A DNA stretch of 64,000 nt from NCBI RefSeq assembly GCF_900099835.1, contig NZ_FNKP01000001.1, positions 3,534,001 through 3,598,000 on the forward strand, in the 5' to 3' direction. Source of the stretch: Paraburkholderia fungorum. Lineage in GTDB: Bacteria > Pseudomonadota > Gammaproteobacteria > Burkholderiales > Burkholderiaceae. The notes beneath the pieces were generated by a model. It was not told the DNA's origin. It did no database searches and saw nothing but the letters and a program-made list of their open reading frames with translations. The translations under genes and the position numbers were made by a program. This document shows, in pieces, positions 1 through 7,915 of the stretch; positions within the stretch are counted from its first letter, which is position 1, and each line of letters opens with the position of its first letter.

Positions 1-877
1 ACAACGTCGTGCCGAACAGATCGAAGATGCCCATCGCGGCGAGCAGCGACGCGCCCTGCACTTCCGTCATGCCGTAGTCGCCGCACATCGCGATCAGATG
101 GGTGCCGACGTAACCGTTGGTGCTCGCGCCGCAGATAAAAAAGCTGAAGAACAGCAGCCAGAAATCGCGCGTTTTGCTCGCCATGGCCAATGTGCCGAAA
201 GCGATAGCCAACGGATTCTGCTTCTTGACGGCGCCGGCTTCCGGCGCGTCGTGCGGCTCGCCGTACGGACGCAGTTTCATATCAGCCGGACGTTCGGGCA
301 GCAGAAAGGCGACCAGCGGAATCACCACCGCCGCCGCGAGCGCGACCACCCACACGACCTGACGCCAGCCGTAATGCTCGGCGATAGCGGCGAGCATCGG
401 CAGGAACACGAGTTGGCCGGTGGCCGAACTCGCCGTGAGAATGCCCATGACGAGACCACGGCGCGTGGTGAACCAGCGTGTCACCACGGTCGCCGACAAC
501 GACAGCGCCGCCACGCCGGTCGAGCCGCCGACCATCACGCCCCAGATCAACACCATCTGCCACGGATGCGTCATCAGCGACGACAGCGCGACACCCGCCG
601 CCATCGTCCCGAGCGCGGCCAGCAATGTCGGACGAATACCGAAGCGCTGCATCGCCGCTGCCGCGAACGGCCCCATCAGCCCGTAAAGCGCGATGTTCAC
701 GGAGATGGCGAGCGAGATCGTCGCGCGGCTCCAGCCGAATTGATGCTCCAGCGGCACCATCATCACGCTCGGCGTGGCGCGCGTGCCGGCCGCCGCCAGC
801 AGCACCAGAAACACCACCGCGACGGTCAACCAGCCGTAGTGAAAACGCCCGCCAATCAATCTCGCTGCCCAGTTCAT
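1..877 (-). CDS. MFS transporter, C-terminal part cut by the window edge
   Basis: The reverse strand reads open from an ATG at 877 to the left edge, so only the N-terminal ~292 residues are seen. The protein starts MNWAARLIGGRFHYGWLTVA and runs through repeated hydrophobic helices. A loop with the sequence TRWFTTRRG fits the MFS loop 2-3 signature, and a charged central loop rich in Pro/Lys/Glu follows helix 6. The start at 877 has a GGGAGA ribosome site about 7 nt upstream; in-frame ATGs at 889 and 922 lack one. The gene is divergent from a TetR regulator, with several inverted repeats between them, so TetR control of an exporter is likely. The substrate cannot be told from the sequence. Confidence 0.85.
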   Translation of the reverse strand, partial: MNWAARLIGGRFHYGWLTVAVVFLVLLAAAGTRATPSVMMVPLEHQFGWSRATISLAISVNIALYGLMGPFAAAAMQRFGIRPTLLAALGTMAAGVALSSLMTHPWQMVLIWGVMVGGSTGVAALSLSATVVTRWFTTRRGLVMGILTASSATGQLVFLPMLAAIAEHYGWRQVVWVVALAAAVVIPLVAFLLPERPADMKLRPYGEPHDAPEAGAVKKQNPLAIAFGTLAMASKTRDFWLLFFSFFICGASTNGYVGTHLIAMCGDYGMTEVQGASLLAAMGIFDLFGTTL

Positions 878-924
878 CGGTTCTCCCATCGACGCCCGAC
901 CGATCAGCCGCGTCGCATCCATTG

Positions 925-997
925 TTACTGCTTCAGTAAGAGACTTGTGACAGATCAGTCACAATTGTGGTTGCGATATTAGTTACTGGTCGGTAAC
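925..997. promoter_or_regulatory. Divergent operator region with three inverted repeats
   Basis: Three perfect dyads lie between the MFS and TetR genes: TTACTG-N3-CAGTAA (925-939), TTGTGAC-N6-GTCACAA (945-964) and GTTAC-N6-GTAAC (982-997). The first and third share the TTAC...GTAA ends, so they may be two sites for the same dimer. The palindrome CACAATTGTG (960-969) overlaps the second. Dyads of this size between a TetR gene and a transporter are the usual place for the repressor to bind. Which dyad is bound is inferred. Confidence 0.6.
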
Positions 998-1030
998 ATG
1001 TCAAGGCGTCAATTCAATTCAGGTGGTCCC

Positions 1031-1681
1031 ATGTCCGATAGTGAAACCGACAAGCCGGTCCGCGCAAGGCGCGCGCGCGGCGCGCAAACGGCCGGGCCGC
1101 AGGCGCAGGAGAATTTGTTGCGGGCTGCGGGCGAGCTGTTCTATCGCGAAGGGGTACGCACGGTCGGCGTCGATGCGGTGGTCGAGCGGGCTGGCGTGAA
1201 CAAGATGAGTTTGTATCGCCAGTTTTCTTCGAAGGATGAACTGGTGATGGCGTATCTGGAGCGGAAAGACGAGCAGTTCTTCGGCTACGTCGAGAAGAGT
1301 TTCGCGCAACATCCCGGCGAACCAACTAAACAGCTTCAACAGTATTTCGACGACCTCGCACAGCGTGCGTCGATTGACGACTATCGCGGATGTCCGTTCG
1401 TGAACGTGTCGGTGGAGTTTCCGGACCCGGCGCATCCGGCGCGGCAGTTCGTCTTCAGCAACAAGCAGCGTTTGATGGCGCGGCTGCTCGAATTGACGAC
1501 CGCCGCGAGCGCCGACGATCCGCCAGCGCTGGCCGACGCGCTGGGGCTGCTGATCGAAGGGGTGTACGCGGCGAGTCAGACCTATGGGCCGGGATGCGGA
1601 CCTATTCGGGTCGCACCGAAGGTGGCTGCGCAGTTGATCGCGGCGGCTTGCGAGGAACGTGCGACGAAGCAGACCATGTAA
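1031..1681 (+). CDS. TetR/AcrR family transcriptional regulator
   Basis: A 216-residue one-component regulator. The N-terminal ~25 residues are basic. They are followed by a TetR helix-turn-helix at about residues 25-70 (LLRAAGELFYREGVRTVGV, then AGVNKMSLYRQFSSKDELV), the most conserved part of the family. The rest is a helical ligand-binding and dimerisation domain with no recognisable effector signature. I chose the ATG at 1031 because AGGTGG stands 4 nt before it; the ATG at 998 lies inside the operator dyad. It is divergent from an MFS exporter and probably represses both the exporter and itself. Confidence 0.9.
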   Translation: MSDSETDKPVRARRARGAQTAGPQAQENLLRAAGELFYREGVRTVGVDAVVERAGVNKMSLYRQFSSKDELVMAYLERKDEQFFGYVEKSFAQHPGEPTKQLQQYFDDLAQRASIDDYRGCPFVNVSVEFPDPAHPARQFVFSNKQRLMARLLELTTAASADDPPALADALGLLIEGVYAASQTYGPGCGPIRVAPKVAAQLIAAACEERATKQTM

Positions 1682-1705
1682 CGCGGGCCGCCTGATTTAG
1701 CCCGG

Positions 1706-1711
1706 TAAAAT
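1706..1711 (+). promoter_or_regulatory. Likely -10 element for the DUF1415 gene
   Basis: The hexamer TAAAAT matches sigma-70 -10 consensus in five of six positions. It lies 29 nt before the preferred ATG at 1740 of the downstream gene and overlaps the alternative ATG at 1710. If it is the -10, the transcript starts after 1710 and translation must begin at 1740. No convincing -35 was found. Confidence 0.4.
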
Positions 1712-1739
1712 GACGCTTTTCCTCCAGCATTTCCCCGCC

Positions 1740-2297
1740 ATGTCGTCGTTGCCCGCCGAATCCCACGAAGCCGTTATCGCCACCACCCGTCACTGGCTGA
1801 CCGAGGCCGTGATCGGCCTGAATCTGTGTCCGTTCGCGAAGGCTGTGCACGTAAAGGGGCAAATTCGCTACGCCGTCAGCGACGCAGTGGACATGGAAGG
1901 CGTCCTGACCGATCTCGAAGCCGAGCTTCAGACGCTGGTCGCCGCCGACCCGACCGCCGTCGACACTACACTGCTGATCCTGCCGCGCACGCTCAGCGAT
2001 TTTCTCGACTACAACGACTGCCTGTTCTTCGCCGAACGAATGCTCAAGCAGCTTCGGCTGGAAGGGATTGTTCAGATCGCCAGCTTTCATCCGGCTTATC
2101 AATTCGAAGACAGCGAGCCGAACGACATCGAAAACTACACGAACCGCGCGCCCTACCCGATTCTGCATTTGCTGCGCGAGGACAGCATCGAGCGAGCCGT
2201 CGACGCGTTCCCCGATGCGGAAGATATCTACGAACGCAATCAGGAAACGCTACGGCGTATCGGCCTCGCGGGCTGGAACGAGTTGATGAAGCGCTAA
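1740..2297 (+). CDS. DUF1415 family protein
   Basis: A 185-residue soluble protein recognised as DUF1415 by its N-terminal signature TRHWLTEAVIGLNLCPFAKA (about residues 14-33) and the later FHPAYQF and NRAPYPILHLLRE segments. The family is common in proteobacteria and has no established biochemical function. The conserved Cys-Pro-Phe and the His/Asp-rich segments suggest an enzyme, but that is inference. An in-frame ATG at 1710 would add ten residues with no similarity to the family and overlaps a TAAAAT -10 box, so I prefer 1740. It is convergent with the methyltransferase gene that ends at 2311. Confidence 0.85.
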   Translation: MSSLPAESHEAVIATTRHWLTEAVIGLNLCPFAKAVHVKGQIRYAVSDAVDMEGVLTDLEAELQTLVAADPTAVDTTLLILPRTLSDFLDYNDCLFFAERMLKQLRLEGIVQIASFHPAYQFEDSEPNDIENYTNRAPYPILHLLREDSIERAVDAFPDAEDIYERNQETLRRIGLAGWNELMKR

Positions 2298-2310
2298 CCG
2301 GCGCGGCAGA

Positions 2311-3165
2311 TCAGGCGACGCTCGTTTCGACGAAAAACCGCTCCTTCAACTCGCCGATTCCGAGTGTTTCCATCACTTCATTGAGCCGTTCGGCCGGCCG
2401 GCGCCGCGGCAAATCCTTGTACTGCGCGATGATCAGTTCATTCTTCATCGAATGCTCCCAGCCCACGAGTTCGGTCACGCTGACCTGATACCCATGCGCC
2501 TCGAGCTGCAAACAGCGCAGCACATTCGTGATCTGGCTCCCAAATTCCCGTGTATGCAGCGGATGCCGCCAGATTTCGGTCAACGCATTCGCGAGCGACT
2601 TCTGCTTGTTCTGCCGTAACACCCCCGCCACTTCAGCCTGACAACAGGGCACGACCACGATGTACTTCGCCTTCTTTTCGAGCGCGAAGCGGATGGCGTC
2701 GTCGGTGGCGGTATTGCATGCGTGCAGCGCCGTCACGATGTCGATTTCGGCGGGCAGACGCGTCGACGTGATCGACTCCGCCACCGACAGATTCAGGAAC
2801 GACATCCCCTTGAAGCCGAGCCGCGCGGCCAATTCTTCGGACTTCGTAACGAGGTCTTCGCGCGTTTCAATGCCGTAAATGTGCGAAGCCCCACCTGCAG
2901 CGTCCTGAAACTCCTTGAAGAAAAGATCGTAGAGGATAAAACCTAGGTATGACTTGCCCGCGCCGTGATCGACGAGGGTCAGGTTGCCCTGGTTCTCCTT
3001 GAGGTCTTTGAGCAGCGGCTCGATGAACTGAAACAGGTGATAAACCTGTTTCAGCTTGCGGCGGCTGTCCTGATTCATTTTGCCGTCGCGCGTGAGGATG
3101 TGGAGTTCCTTCAGGAGTTCGACGGACTGATTCGGGCGGATTTCGTGGGTTTTGCTGGACATCAT
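2311..3165 (-). CDS. SAM-dependent methyltransferase-like protein
   Basis: A 284-residue protein with a class I methyltransferase fold. The SAM-binding motif I appears as LVDHGAGKSYLGFILYDLF (about residues 64-82), an acidic motif II as YGIETREDL, and motif IV/post-I as IDIVTALHACNTATDDAI. The segment VVVPCCQAEV then fits the Methyltransf_32/METTL25-like group, in which a CC-containing strand follows. The substrate is unknown; relatives are linked to RNA or protein methylation. Two ATGs in tandem (3165, 3162) make the exact start ambiguous, and neither has a strong ribosome site. It stands alone, convergent with the DUF1415 gene. Confidence 0.8.
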   Translation of the reverse strand: MMSSKTHEIRPNQSVELLKELHILTRDGKMNQDSRRKLKQVYHLFQFIEPLLKDLKENQGNLTLVDHGAGKSYLGFILYDLFFKEFQDAAGGASHIYGIETREDLVTKSEELAARLGFKGMSFLNLSVAESITSTRLPAEIDIVTALHACNTATDDAIRFALEKKAKYIVVVPCCQAEVAGVLRQNKQKSLANALTEIWRHPLHTREFGSQITNVLRCLQLEAHGYQVSVTELVGWEHSMKNELIIAQYKDLPRRRPAERLNEVMETLGIGELKERFFVETSVA

Positions 3166-3545
3166 GGGGGACCGCCATCAATTGCAGTACGAACGTGCGA
3201 CAGATGACGGAAAAAAGGAATAGTTGCTGCCAGTTTACCCAAAGTGCGGCGCGCTTACCGAAGGAGCCGCGCTGACCATGCAAGAAATGCCGTCAACCTG
3301 GAACACTTCCTGCTCGATTTGAACTACGCGGGCCGTTCCGGGGAGTAGCAGAAGACAGCTTGCGCATCGGGCAAAGTCAATTTGCACAAGCCATGTCGCT
3401 GATAACAATAGGCTAGCGGCCGTGACAAGTTCACGCGAACCGGATGCATGTGGGGAGGGCGGTCCCGGAACACGGGCCGAACGTTACGTAACCAGCAGCG
3501 CGCCGAGACACTAACCGGACGCGCGCTCGGATAGATGAGGCGGCA
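3166..3545. other. Intergenic stretch, no gene seen
   Basis: This 380-nt gap separates the divergent methyltransferase and 106-residue hypothetical genes. Short open frames here overlap the methyltransferase N-terminus or lack start signals. The promoters of both flanking genes should lie here. I saw no consensus -35/-10 pair, no strong hairpin and no RNA gene. Confidence 0.5.
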
Positions 3546-3866
3546 ATGGATACGGTACCCAACGGAAACGTAGAACAGAAGTTTCAGGAAATGCTGGCGA
3601 AGCTCATCGCGACGCCGGCCTGGTCGGAGAAGCAGCAGTTGGAACTGGAGATGGCGCGCGACATCTCCACGGAAATGCTTCGCCTGGCGGAAGTCATGCG
3701 CGATGGCAGCGTCGATATGGAAACGTGTCTGACGATGCTCAAGTACGCGAAGGTGCTCGATTTCGTGATGACGACGCTCGCGTCGCGGCGCGATATCAAG
3801 CCGCAAACGCTGCGGGTTATTTTCAAGCTGGCGGGGTTGAAGGTGGATGAGGCTTATCCTGGATAG
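3546..3866 (+). CDS. Hypothetical helical protein, 106 aa
   Basis: A small, acidic, apparently all-helical protein without a signal peptide or membrane segment. Its heptad-like spacing of Leu/Met (for example EMARDISTEMLRLAEVM, then CLTMLKYAKVLDFVMTTL) suggests a helical bundle. Regular third-position GC and the clear ATG support it as real. A GC-rich start context gives only a weak ribosome site (GAGGCGGCA before the ATG). I do not recognise the family. No neighbour is close enough to form an operon. Confidence 0.65.
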   Translation: MDTVPNGNVEQKFQEMLAKLIATPAWSEKQQLELEMARDISTEMLRLAEVMRDGSVDMETCLTMLKYAKVLDFVMTTLASRRDIKPQTLRVIFKLAGLKVDEAYPG

Positions 3867-3996
3867 GTTTCGTTCCGGTTTTTTGGTTTTGCAGTTCCGT
3901 CGATGCGGATAGAGATAAAACGGCGACAACGCCGCGATTTGCAAAAGCGGTTTCGTGCCGCTTGCGCGGGTCGCGGCGTTGTTTTTGGCGGCGGCT

Positions 3997-4206
3997 TCAG
4001 GCGCGCGGTGCTTCGACGGGCGGCGTACCGTCGTGAAACAGCGTCTTGAGTTGCGCGCGCAGTTCCGGCGAATCCGTGTGTTTGTGCACGGTCACCGCGT
4101 GCTGGACGGCGGCGTCGAGAAGCTCGCTCTCGGTGTCGGCGGATAAGGCGATGGTGCAGTTCGTGTCGCTCGGAAACTCGCGGCAATCGATATATTTGCG
4201 GGTCAT
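3997..4206 (-). CDS. DUF1059 domain small protein
   Basis: A 69-residue protein starting MTRKYIDCREFPSDTNCTIA. The pattern Y-I-D-C-R-E-F-P-S-D...C followed by the ADTESELLDAAVQHAVTVH helix is the DUF1059 signature. Family members are short, soluble and of unknown function; the two cysteines (about residues 8 and 17) and the His-containing helix are the conserved points. The start at 4206 has a perfect AGGAGG 6-7 nt upstream, which rules out the longer in-frame start at 4290. Not in an operon. Confidence 0.88.
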   Translation of the reverse strand: MTRKYIDCREFPSDTNCTIALSADTESELLDAAVQHAVTVHKHTDSPELRAQLKTLFHDGTPPVEAPRA

Positions 4207-4692
4207 GGCAGCCTCCTTGATCGGTATCGAGCAGCTATCGGATTTCCATGCGAACGGGCGACGCGTGGATTTCGTCGGTTCGTCCGTCAAGTCATTGCGG
4301 CAGTCGTGGACGCAACCGCCAACGGCTTTGCGGAAACGATGGCGATTAGCCAGTCAGGCTGGACGAACGAGAAAAACGGCGGGCGGGTTTAACTTAACGC
4401 GCGAGAAAATACGCGAGTCGCGTCGGATGGAAGGTGTTTGAAAAGTATAGGTCGCGTAGGGTAATAGCCAAGTCCAGCAAAGGCTCGGCGGCCGCCGCCA
4501 ATGCAACGTAATCGCCACGACACAGCGCAGCGTTCCGGCTAGATCGCGCTGCAAATCACCGCTTTTGCAGCTTGCCCAACCGCCCACCCGTTTGCCCTGC
4601 GCTGTCCGCGATGTAAAAATAGCGCCCTCCGCGCCGCCCGATCATCCGATCCCGCCGACGCGCCGCCTCTTCCGCTTACCTCGCAGGTCCGC
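4207..4692. other. Intergenic stretch with a probable promoter for the flavoprotein
   Basis: This 486-nt gap between divergent genes contains no credible coding frame. A TGTAAAAAT stretch near 4612-4620 is a plausible extended -10 for the flavoprotein gene starting at 4693. No convincing -35, hairpin or RNA gene was seen in the remainder. Confidence 0.4.
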
Positions 4693-5976
4693 ATGTCATC
4701 CTCGTTCGATTCCGTCCGTGTCGCCGTCATTGGCGGCGGTCCTGCTGGCCTGATGGCTGCCGAGGCACTCGCCCGCCCGGGCGTGCAGGTCGACGTCTAT
4801 GACGCGATGCCGTCCGTCGGCCGGAAATTCCTGATGGCGGGCAAAGGCGGCATGAACATCACGCATTCGGAGCCGCTCGAGCCGTTTCTCGGCCGCTACG
4901 GCGCGCGTCGCGAGCAGATCGCGCCGCTACTCGACGCCTTCGGGCCCGACGCGCTGCGGGCCTGGTTGCAGGGGTTGGGTGTCGAGACATTCGTCGGCAG
5001 TTCGGGACGGGTTTTCCCCGCCGACATGAAGGCAGCGCCGATGCTACGAGCCTGGCTGCATCGATTGAGGGAAGCCGGCGTGCGCTTTCACATGCGGCAC
5101 AGATGGAACGGTTGGACATCGCCCTCTTCCCGCAGCGACAACGACACCACCACGCACGCGCTCACCTTTGAAACGCCCGAAGGCGTGCAAACCGTGACTT
5201 GCGACGCTGTAGTGTTCGCGCTCGGCGGTGCAAGCTGGCCGCGCCTTGGATCGGACGCCGCCTGGGTCCCGCTGATGACCGCGCGCGACATTCCCATCGC
5301 ACCCTTGCGCCCCGCGAACTGCGGCTTCGACGCGGATTGGAGCCCTTATCTGCGCGAGCGTTTCGCGGGTCAGCCGGTCAAGCCGGTGGCTATCACCGTC
5401 ACCGATGTAGACAATAGAGTCCACAATCGACAAGGTGAAATACTTCTGACCGAAACGGGCCTCGAAGGAAGCCTGATTTATGCGATGTCGGCGTTCATCC
5501 GCGACCGGATTCTGGCCGACGGCGAAGTCACGATTTCGCTGGATCTGGCGCCAGGCCTGGCTCTCGAGCGAGTAGTCGCCGAGGTCACGCGTCCGCGCGG
5601 GTCACGTTCGATGTCGAGTCACCTGCACGGTCGAATCGGGATTGGCGGAGTAAAACTGGCGTTGCTGCACGAGATTTTGTCGAAGGAAGCGTTTTCGGAC
5701 GTGGACGTTCTCGCGCAAGCGATCAAGGCGCTGCCGGTGAAGCTCGTGCGCACGCGGCCAATCGCCGAGGCGATTAGCACGGCAGGTGGTATTCCGTTCG
5801 AGGCGCTGGACGAGCGAATGATGATCGAGCAGTTGCCCGGCGCGTTTTGCGCGGGCGAGATGCTCGATTGGGAAGCGCCGACGGGCGGCTATCTGCTGAC
5901 AGCCTGTTTCGCTAGCGGCCTGGTGGCAGGCAGAGGGGCGCTGGATTATCTGAAGGCTCGCGGCGCATCGGTGTGA
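4693..5976 (+). CDS. NAD(P)/FAD-dependent oxidoreductase (HI0933-like, PP4765 type)
   Basis: A 427-residue flavoprotein. The N-terminal Rossmann motif VAVIGGGPAGLMAAEAL (residues 10-26) binds FAD ADP. It is followed by VGRKFLMAGKGGMNITHSE, the hallmark of the HI0933/BaiN-like family. A second nucleotide motif with FALGGASWPRLGSD is central, and GGYLLTACFASGLVAGRG near the C-terminus closes the FAD site. The subgroup resembles the TIGR03862 flavoproteins. The substrate is unproven. Oddly, codons for VTDVDNRVHNRQG (5405-5440) are almost identical at DNA level to an intergenic stretch at 7504-7539, without obviously changing protein length relative to relatives as I remember them. Confidence 0.88.
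   Translation: MSSSFDSVRVAVIGGGPAGLMAAEALARPGVQVDVYDAMPSVGRKFLMAGKGGMNITHSEPLEPFLGRYGARREQIAPLLDAFGPDALRAWLQGLGVETFVGSSGRVFPADMKAAPMLRAWLHRLREAGVRFHMRHRWNGWTSPSSRSDNDTTTHALTFETPEGVQTVTCDAVVFALGGASWPRLGSDAAWVPLMTARDIPIAPLRPANCGFDADWSPYLRERFAGQPVKPVAITVTDVDNRVHNRQGEILLTETGLEGSLIYAMSAFIRDRILADGEVTISLDLAPGLALERVVAEVTRPRGSRSMSSHLHGRIGIGGVKLALLHEILSKEAFSDVDVLAQAIKALPVKLVRTRPIAEAISTAGGIPFEALDERMMIEQLPGAFCAGEMLDWEAPTGGYLLTACFASGLVAGRGALDYLKARGASV
5405..5440. repeat. 36-bp repeat, copy 1 (inside the flavoprotein gene)
   Basis: This copy matches 7504-7539 at 33 of 36 positions. The first ten bases (ATGTAGACAA) and the last 21 are identical; only a five-base middle differs (TAGAG against AACAA). The copy is in frame and encodes part of the oxidoreductase. 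Confidence 0.85.
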
Positions 5977-6194
5977 TGTAGCGCCGGGGCGCGGTTTCAA
6001 TGGGCCGATGTTCGTGTAGTCGCACGCTCAATACAAAGCGTAAAGCGACAATTGACGCCTCACAACCAAGTCGTGACCCCTCGAATCAGCCACGTCACTT
6101 GAGGTCAAATCGAAACAAGCGTCGCGTTGATGCAAAACCCGGCGACACGCGCCGACGCATCAACGCGACGCTCATCGGCTCACCGCACCACTCG

Positions 6195-7319
6195 TTACCG
6201 CGGCTTCAACCGCCACAACGACGTCACCTCGGCCACACGCGCCTGATGCAGTGCATCCGTTTCATCGGTCGACTTCGGATGCCGCGGACGAATGTCCTCA
6301 CGCCCGACCACCGTCAGCCCTGCTTTCTCGATCGCAGCCAGCAACCATTCGCGCGTCCGCAAGCCCAGGTGCTCGGCGAAATCCGACATGATCAGCCAGC
6401 CCTCGCCGCCCGGCGACAGATGCTCCGCGAGACCATTCAGGAAACCGAGCAACATCCGGCTCTCCGGATCGTAGATCGCGTACTCGACCGGCGACGCAGG
6501 CCGCGCCGGCACCCACGGCGGATTGCACACCACGAGCGGCGCGCGGCCTTCCGGGAACAAATCCGTCTGGACAATCTCAACCTGCTTGTCATAGCCGAGA
6601 CGCGTGAGGTTTTCACGCGCACAAGCTAGCGCTCGCGGATCCTGATCGGTTGCGATAATTTTCTTGACGCCGCGTTTCGCCAGCAACGCGGCAAGCACGC
6701 CCGTACCCGTGCCGATATCGAACGCCTTGTTTAGCGAAGGCAGCGGCGTGCGCGCGACCAGATCCACATATTCACCGCGCACCGGCGAAAACACCCCGTA
6801 ATGCGGATGAATCCGCTCGGCAAGCGCAGGAATCTCGACGCCCTTCTTGCGCCACTCGTGCGCGCCGATCAGTCCGAGCAGTTCGCGCAGCGACACGACC
6901 GACGCTTCTTCATTGGACGGCCCATAGGTTTCGATGCAGGCTTGCGCCACATCCGGCGCGCGGCGCAGCGGAATGCCGTAAGCGGCGTCGAGCGGAATCA
7001 GGATCATGCCGAGCGTGCGCGCGCGTTGCGACTGCGCCTGCCGATGCAGGTTGAATGCGTCGACCGGCGTCTCGCCCTGCTTGCGCGGTTTGCGCTCCAA
7101 CCGGCGAGTGACCGCCTGCAGCAACTGGCGAGCGTTCTGGAAGTCGCCGTTCCACAGCAGCGCCGTGCCTTCACAGGCGAGGCGGTAGGCCGAGTCGGCG
7201 GTCGTCCGGTCATCCGCGACGATCACGCGCTTGGGCGGCGGCACGTTCGCTTCGGAGCGCCAACGCGCGGAACGGGGGCCTTCAGCTTCGGGCCAGGTAA
7301 TGAATGCGGGGCTGGTCAT
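6195..7319 (-). CDS. Class I SAM-dependent methyltransferase with NPPW motif
   Basis: A 374-residue protein. The C-terminal half is a methyltransferase of the N5-glutamine/RsmC/PrmC-like branch. Motif I is AFDIGTGTGVLAALLAKRG, the acidic loop is ATDQDPRALACARENL, and the catalytic NPPW motif is VVCNPPWVPARP. NPPY/W enzymes methylate planar or amide nitrogens in RNA, DNA or protein, so a nucleic-acid or translation-factor target is likely but unproven. The N-terminal ~190 residues are a separate helical and basic region (KRVIVADDRTT, then RKPRKQGETPVDAF) that may bind substrate. It stands alone between the flavoprotein and a gap. Confidence 0.82.
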   Translation of the reverse strand: MTSPAFITWPEAEGPRSARWRSEANVPPPKRVIVADDRTTADSAYRLACEGTALLWNGDFQNARQLLQAVTRRLERKPRKQGETPVDAFNLHRQAQSQRARTLGMILIPLDAAYGIPLRRAPDVAQACIETYGPSNEEASVVSLRELLGLIGAHEWRKKGVEIPALAERIHPHYGVFSPVRGEYVDLVARTPLPSLNKAFDIGTGTGVLAALLAKRGVKKIIATDQDPRALACARENLTRLGYDKQVEIVQTDLFPEGRAPLVVCNPPWVPARPASPVEYAIYDPESRMLLGFLNGLAEHLSPGGEGWLIMSDFAEHLGLRTREWLLAAIEKAGLTVVGREDIRPRHPKSTDETDALHQARVAEVTSLWRLKPR

Positions 7320-7778
7320 GATGAGGTGGGATCGGTGTTGCGGGAGTGACGCGATGAGACGCTGCGTCGTCGGGGGCGTTGCCCGCCGGACGGAGTACTT
7401 GATAGCAATGCCGACTGACGCCCGAATAGTACCTCTGCTAAGCGGCTTCGCGGCGGGCTATTCGTCGACCGGAACGGCTAGGGTGAGTATCGAAACACAT
7501 CAAATGTAGACAAAACAATCCACAATCGACAAGGTGAAAGAGATATGGTGATTTTGGGCCGTTCGCGGCCTCACCGGTGAGTGCGTGACCAATGGCTTTT
7601 CAGCTCCTTTGACACGCCTTCAGACAGCCCGGAAGCGCGGCCCGGCAAGCCTTTCGCGGGGTTCGGCGAACTTGCGACGACGCAGCGAACCCAGCCGCGA
7701 GCACCTAACGTGAACCGTCGCATTCAGCCAAATTCCGCCTTTTTGACAGCAAAATAGCCAATCCACGCGCGCAATAAA
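7320..7778. other. Intergenic stretch with a repeat copy and possible gene remnant
   Basis: No credible gene occupies these 459 nt. They hold copy 2 of the 36-bp repeat (7504-7539). That is followed by a good ribosome site and an 11-codon frame (ATG at 7545, stop ending 7580, peptide MVILGRSRPHR) that looks like the beginning of a lost gene rather than a working one. The rest shows no hairpin or RNA gene. Confidence 0.45.
7504..7539. repeat. 36-bp repeat, copy 2 (intergenic)
   Basis: Matches 5405-5440 at 33 of 36 bases. On the reverse strand it contains TTGTCGATTGTGGATTG and TTGTCTACA, half-sites like those bound by GntR/FadR-type regulators. It could be an operator of a lost gene. The binding idea is inference. 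Confidence 0.8.
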
Positions 7779-7812
7779 AAACGGGGTTTCTGACTGAACA
7801 GAAACCCCGTTT
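7779..7812 (-). terminator. Rho-independent terminator after tRNA-Thr
   Basis: A perfect 14-bp stem (AAACGGGGTTTCTG / CAGAAACCCCGTTT) with a six-base loop. Read leftward it is followed by a run of T (TTTTTATTGC). It lies 8 nt past the tRNA 3' end and would end the leftward sspA-sspB-tRNA transcript. Confidence 0.9.
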
Positions 7813-7820
7813 CGTACAAC

Positions 7821-7896
7821 TGGTGCCGGCTGCAGGACTCGAACCCGCCACCTCATGATTACAAGTCAAGCGCTCTACCTGATGAGCTAAGCCGGC
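7821..7896 (-). tRNA. tRNA-Thr (anticodon UGU)
   Basis: A 76-nt cloverleaf on the reverse strand: a GCCGGCU acceptor paired with its 3' partner, then the D arm, the CUUGUAA anticodon loop, and a GGCGGGUUCGAGUCCUGC T arm. CCA is encoded at the 3' end (7821-7823). The anticodon UGU (complement of 7861-7863) reads ACN threonine codons. The anticodon stem has one U-U mismatch. It starts 19 nt after the sspB stop and is followed by a strong terminator, so it may be processed from an sspAB read-through transcript. Confidence 0.96.
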
Positions 7897-7915
7897 ATGA
7901 GGCCGTGATTCTACT

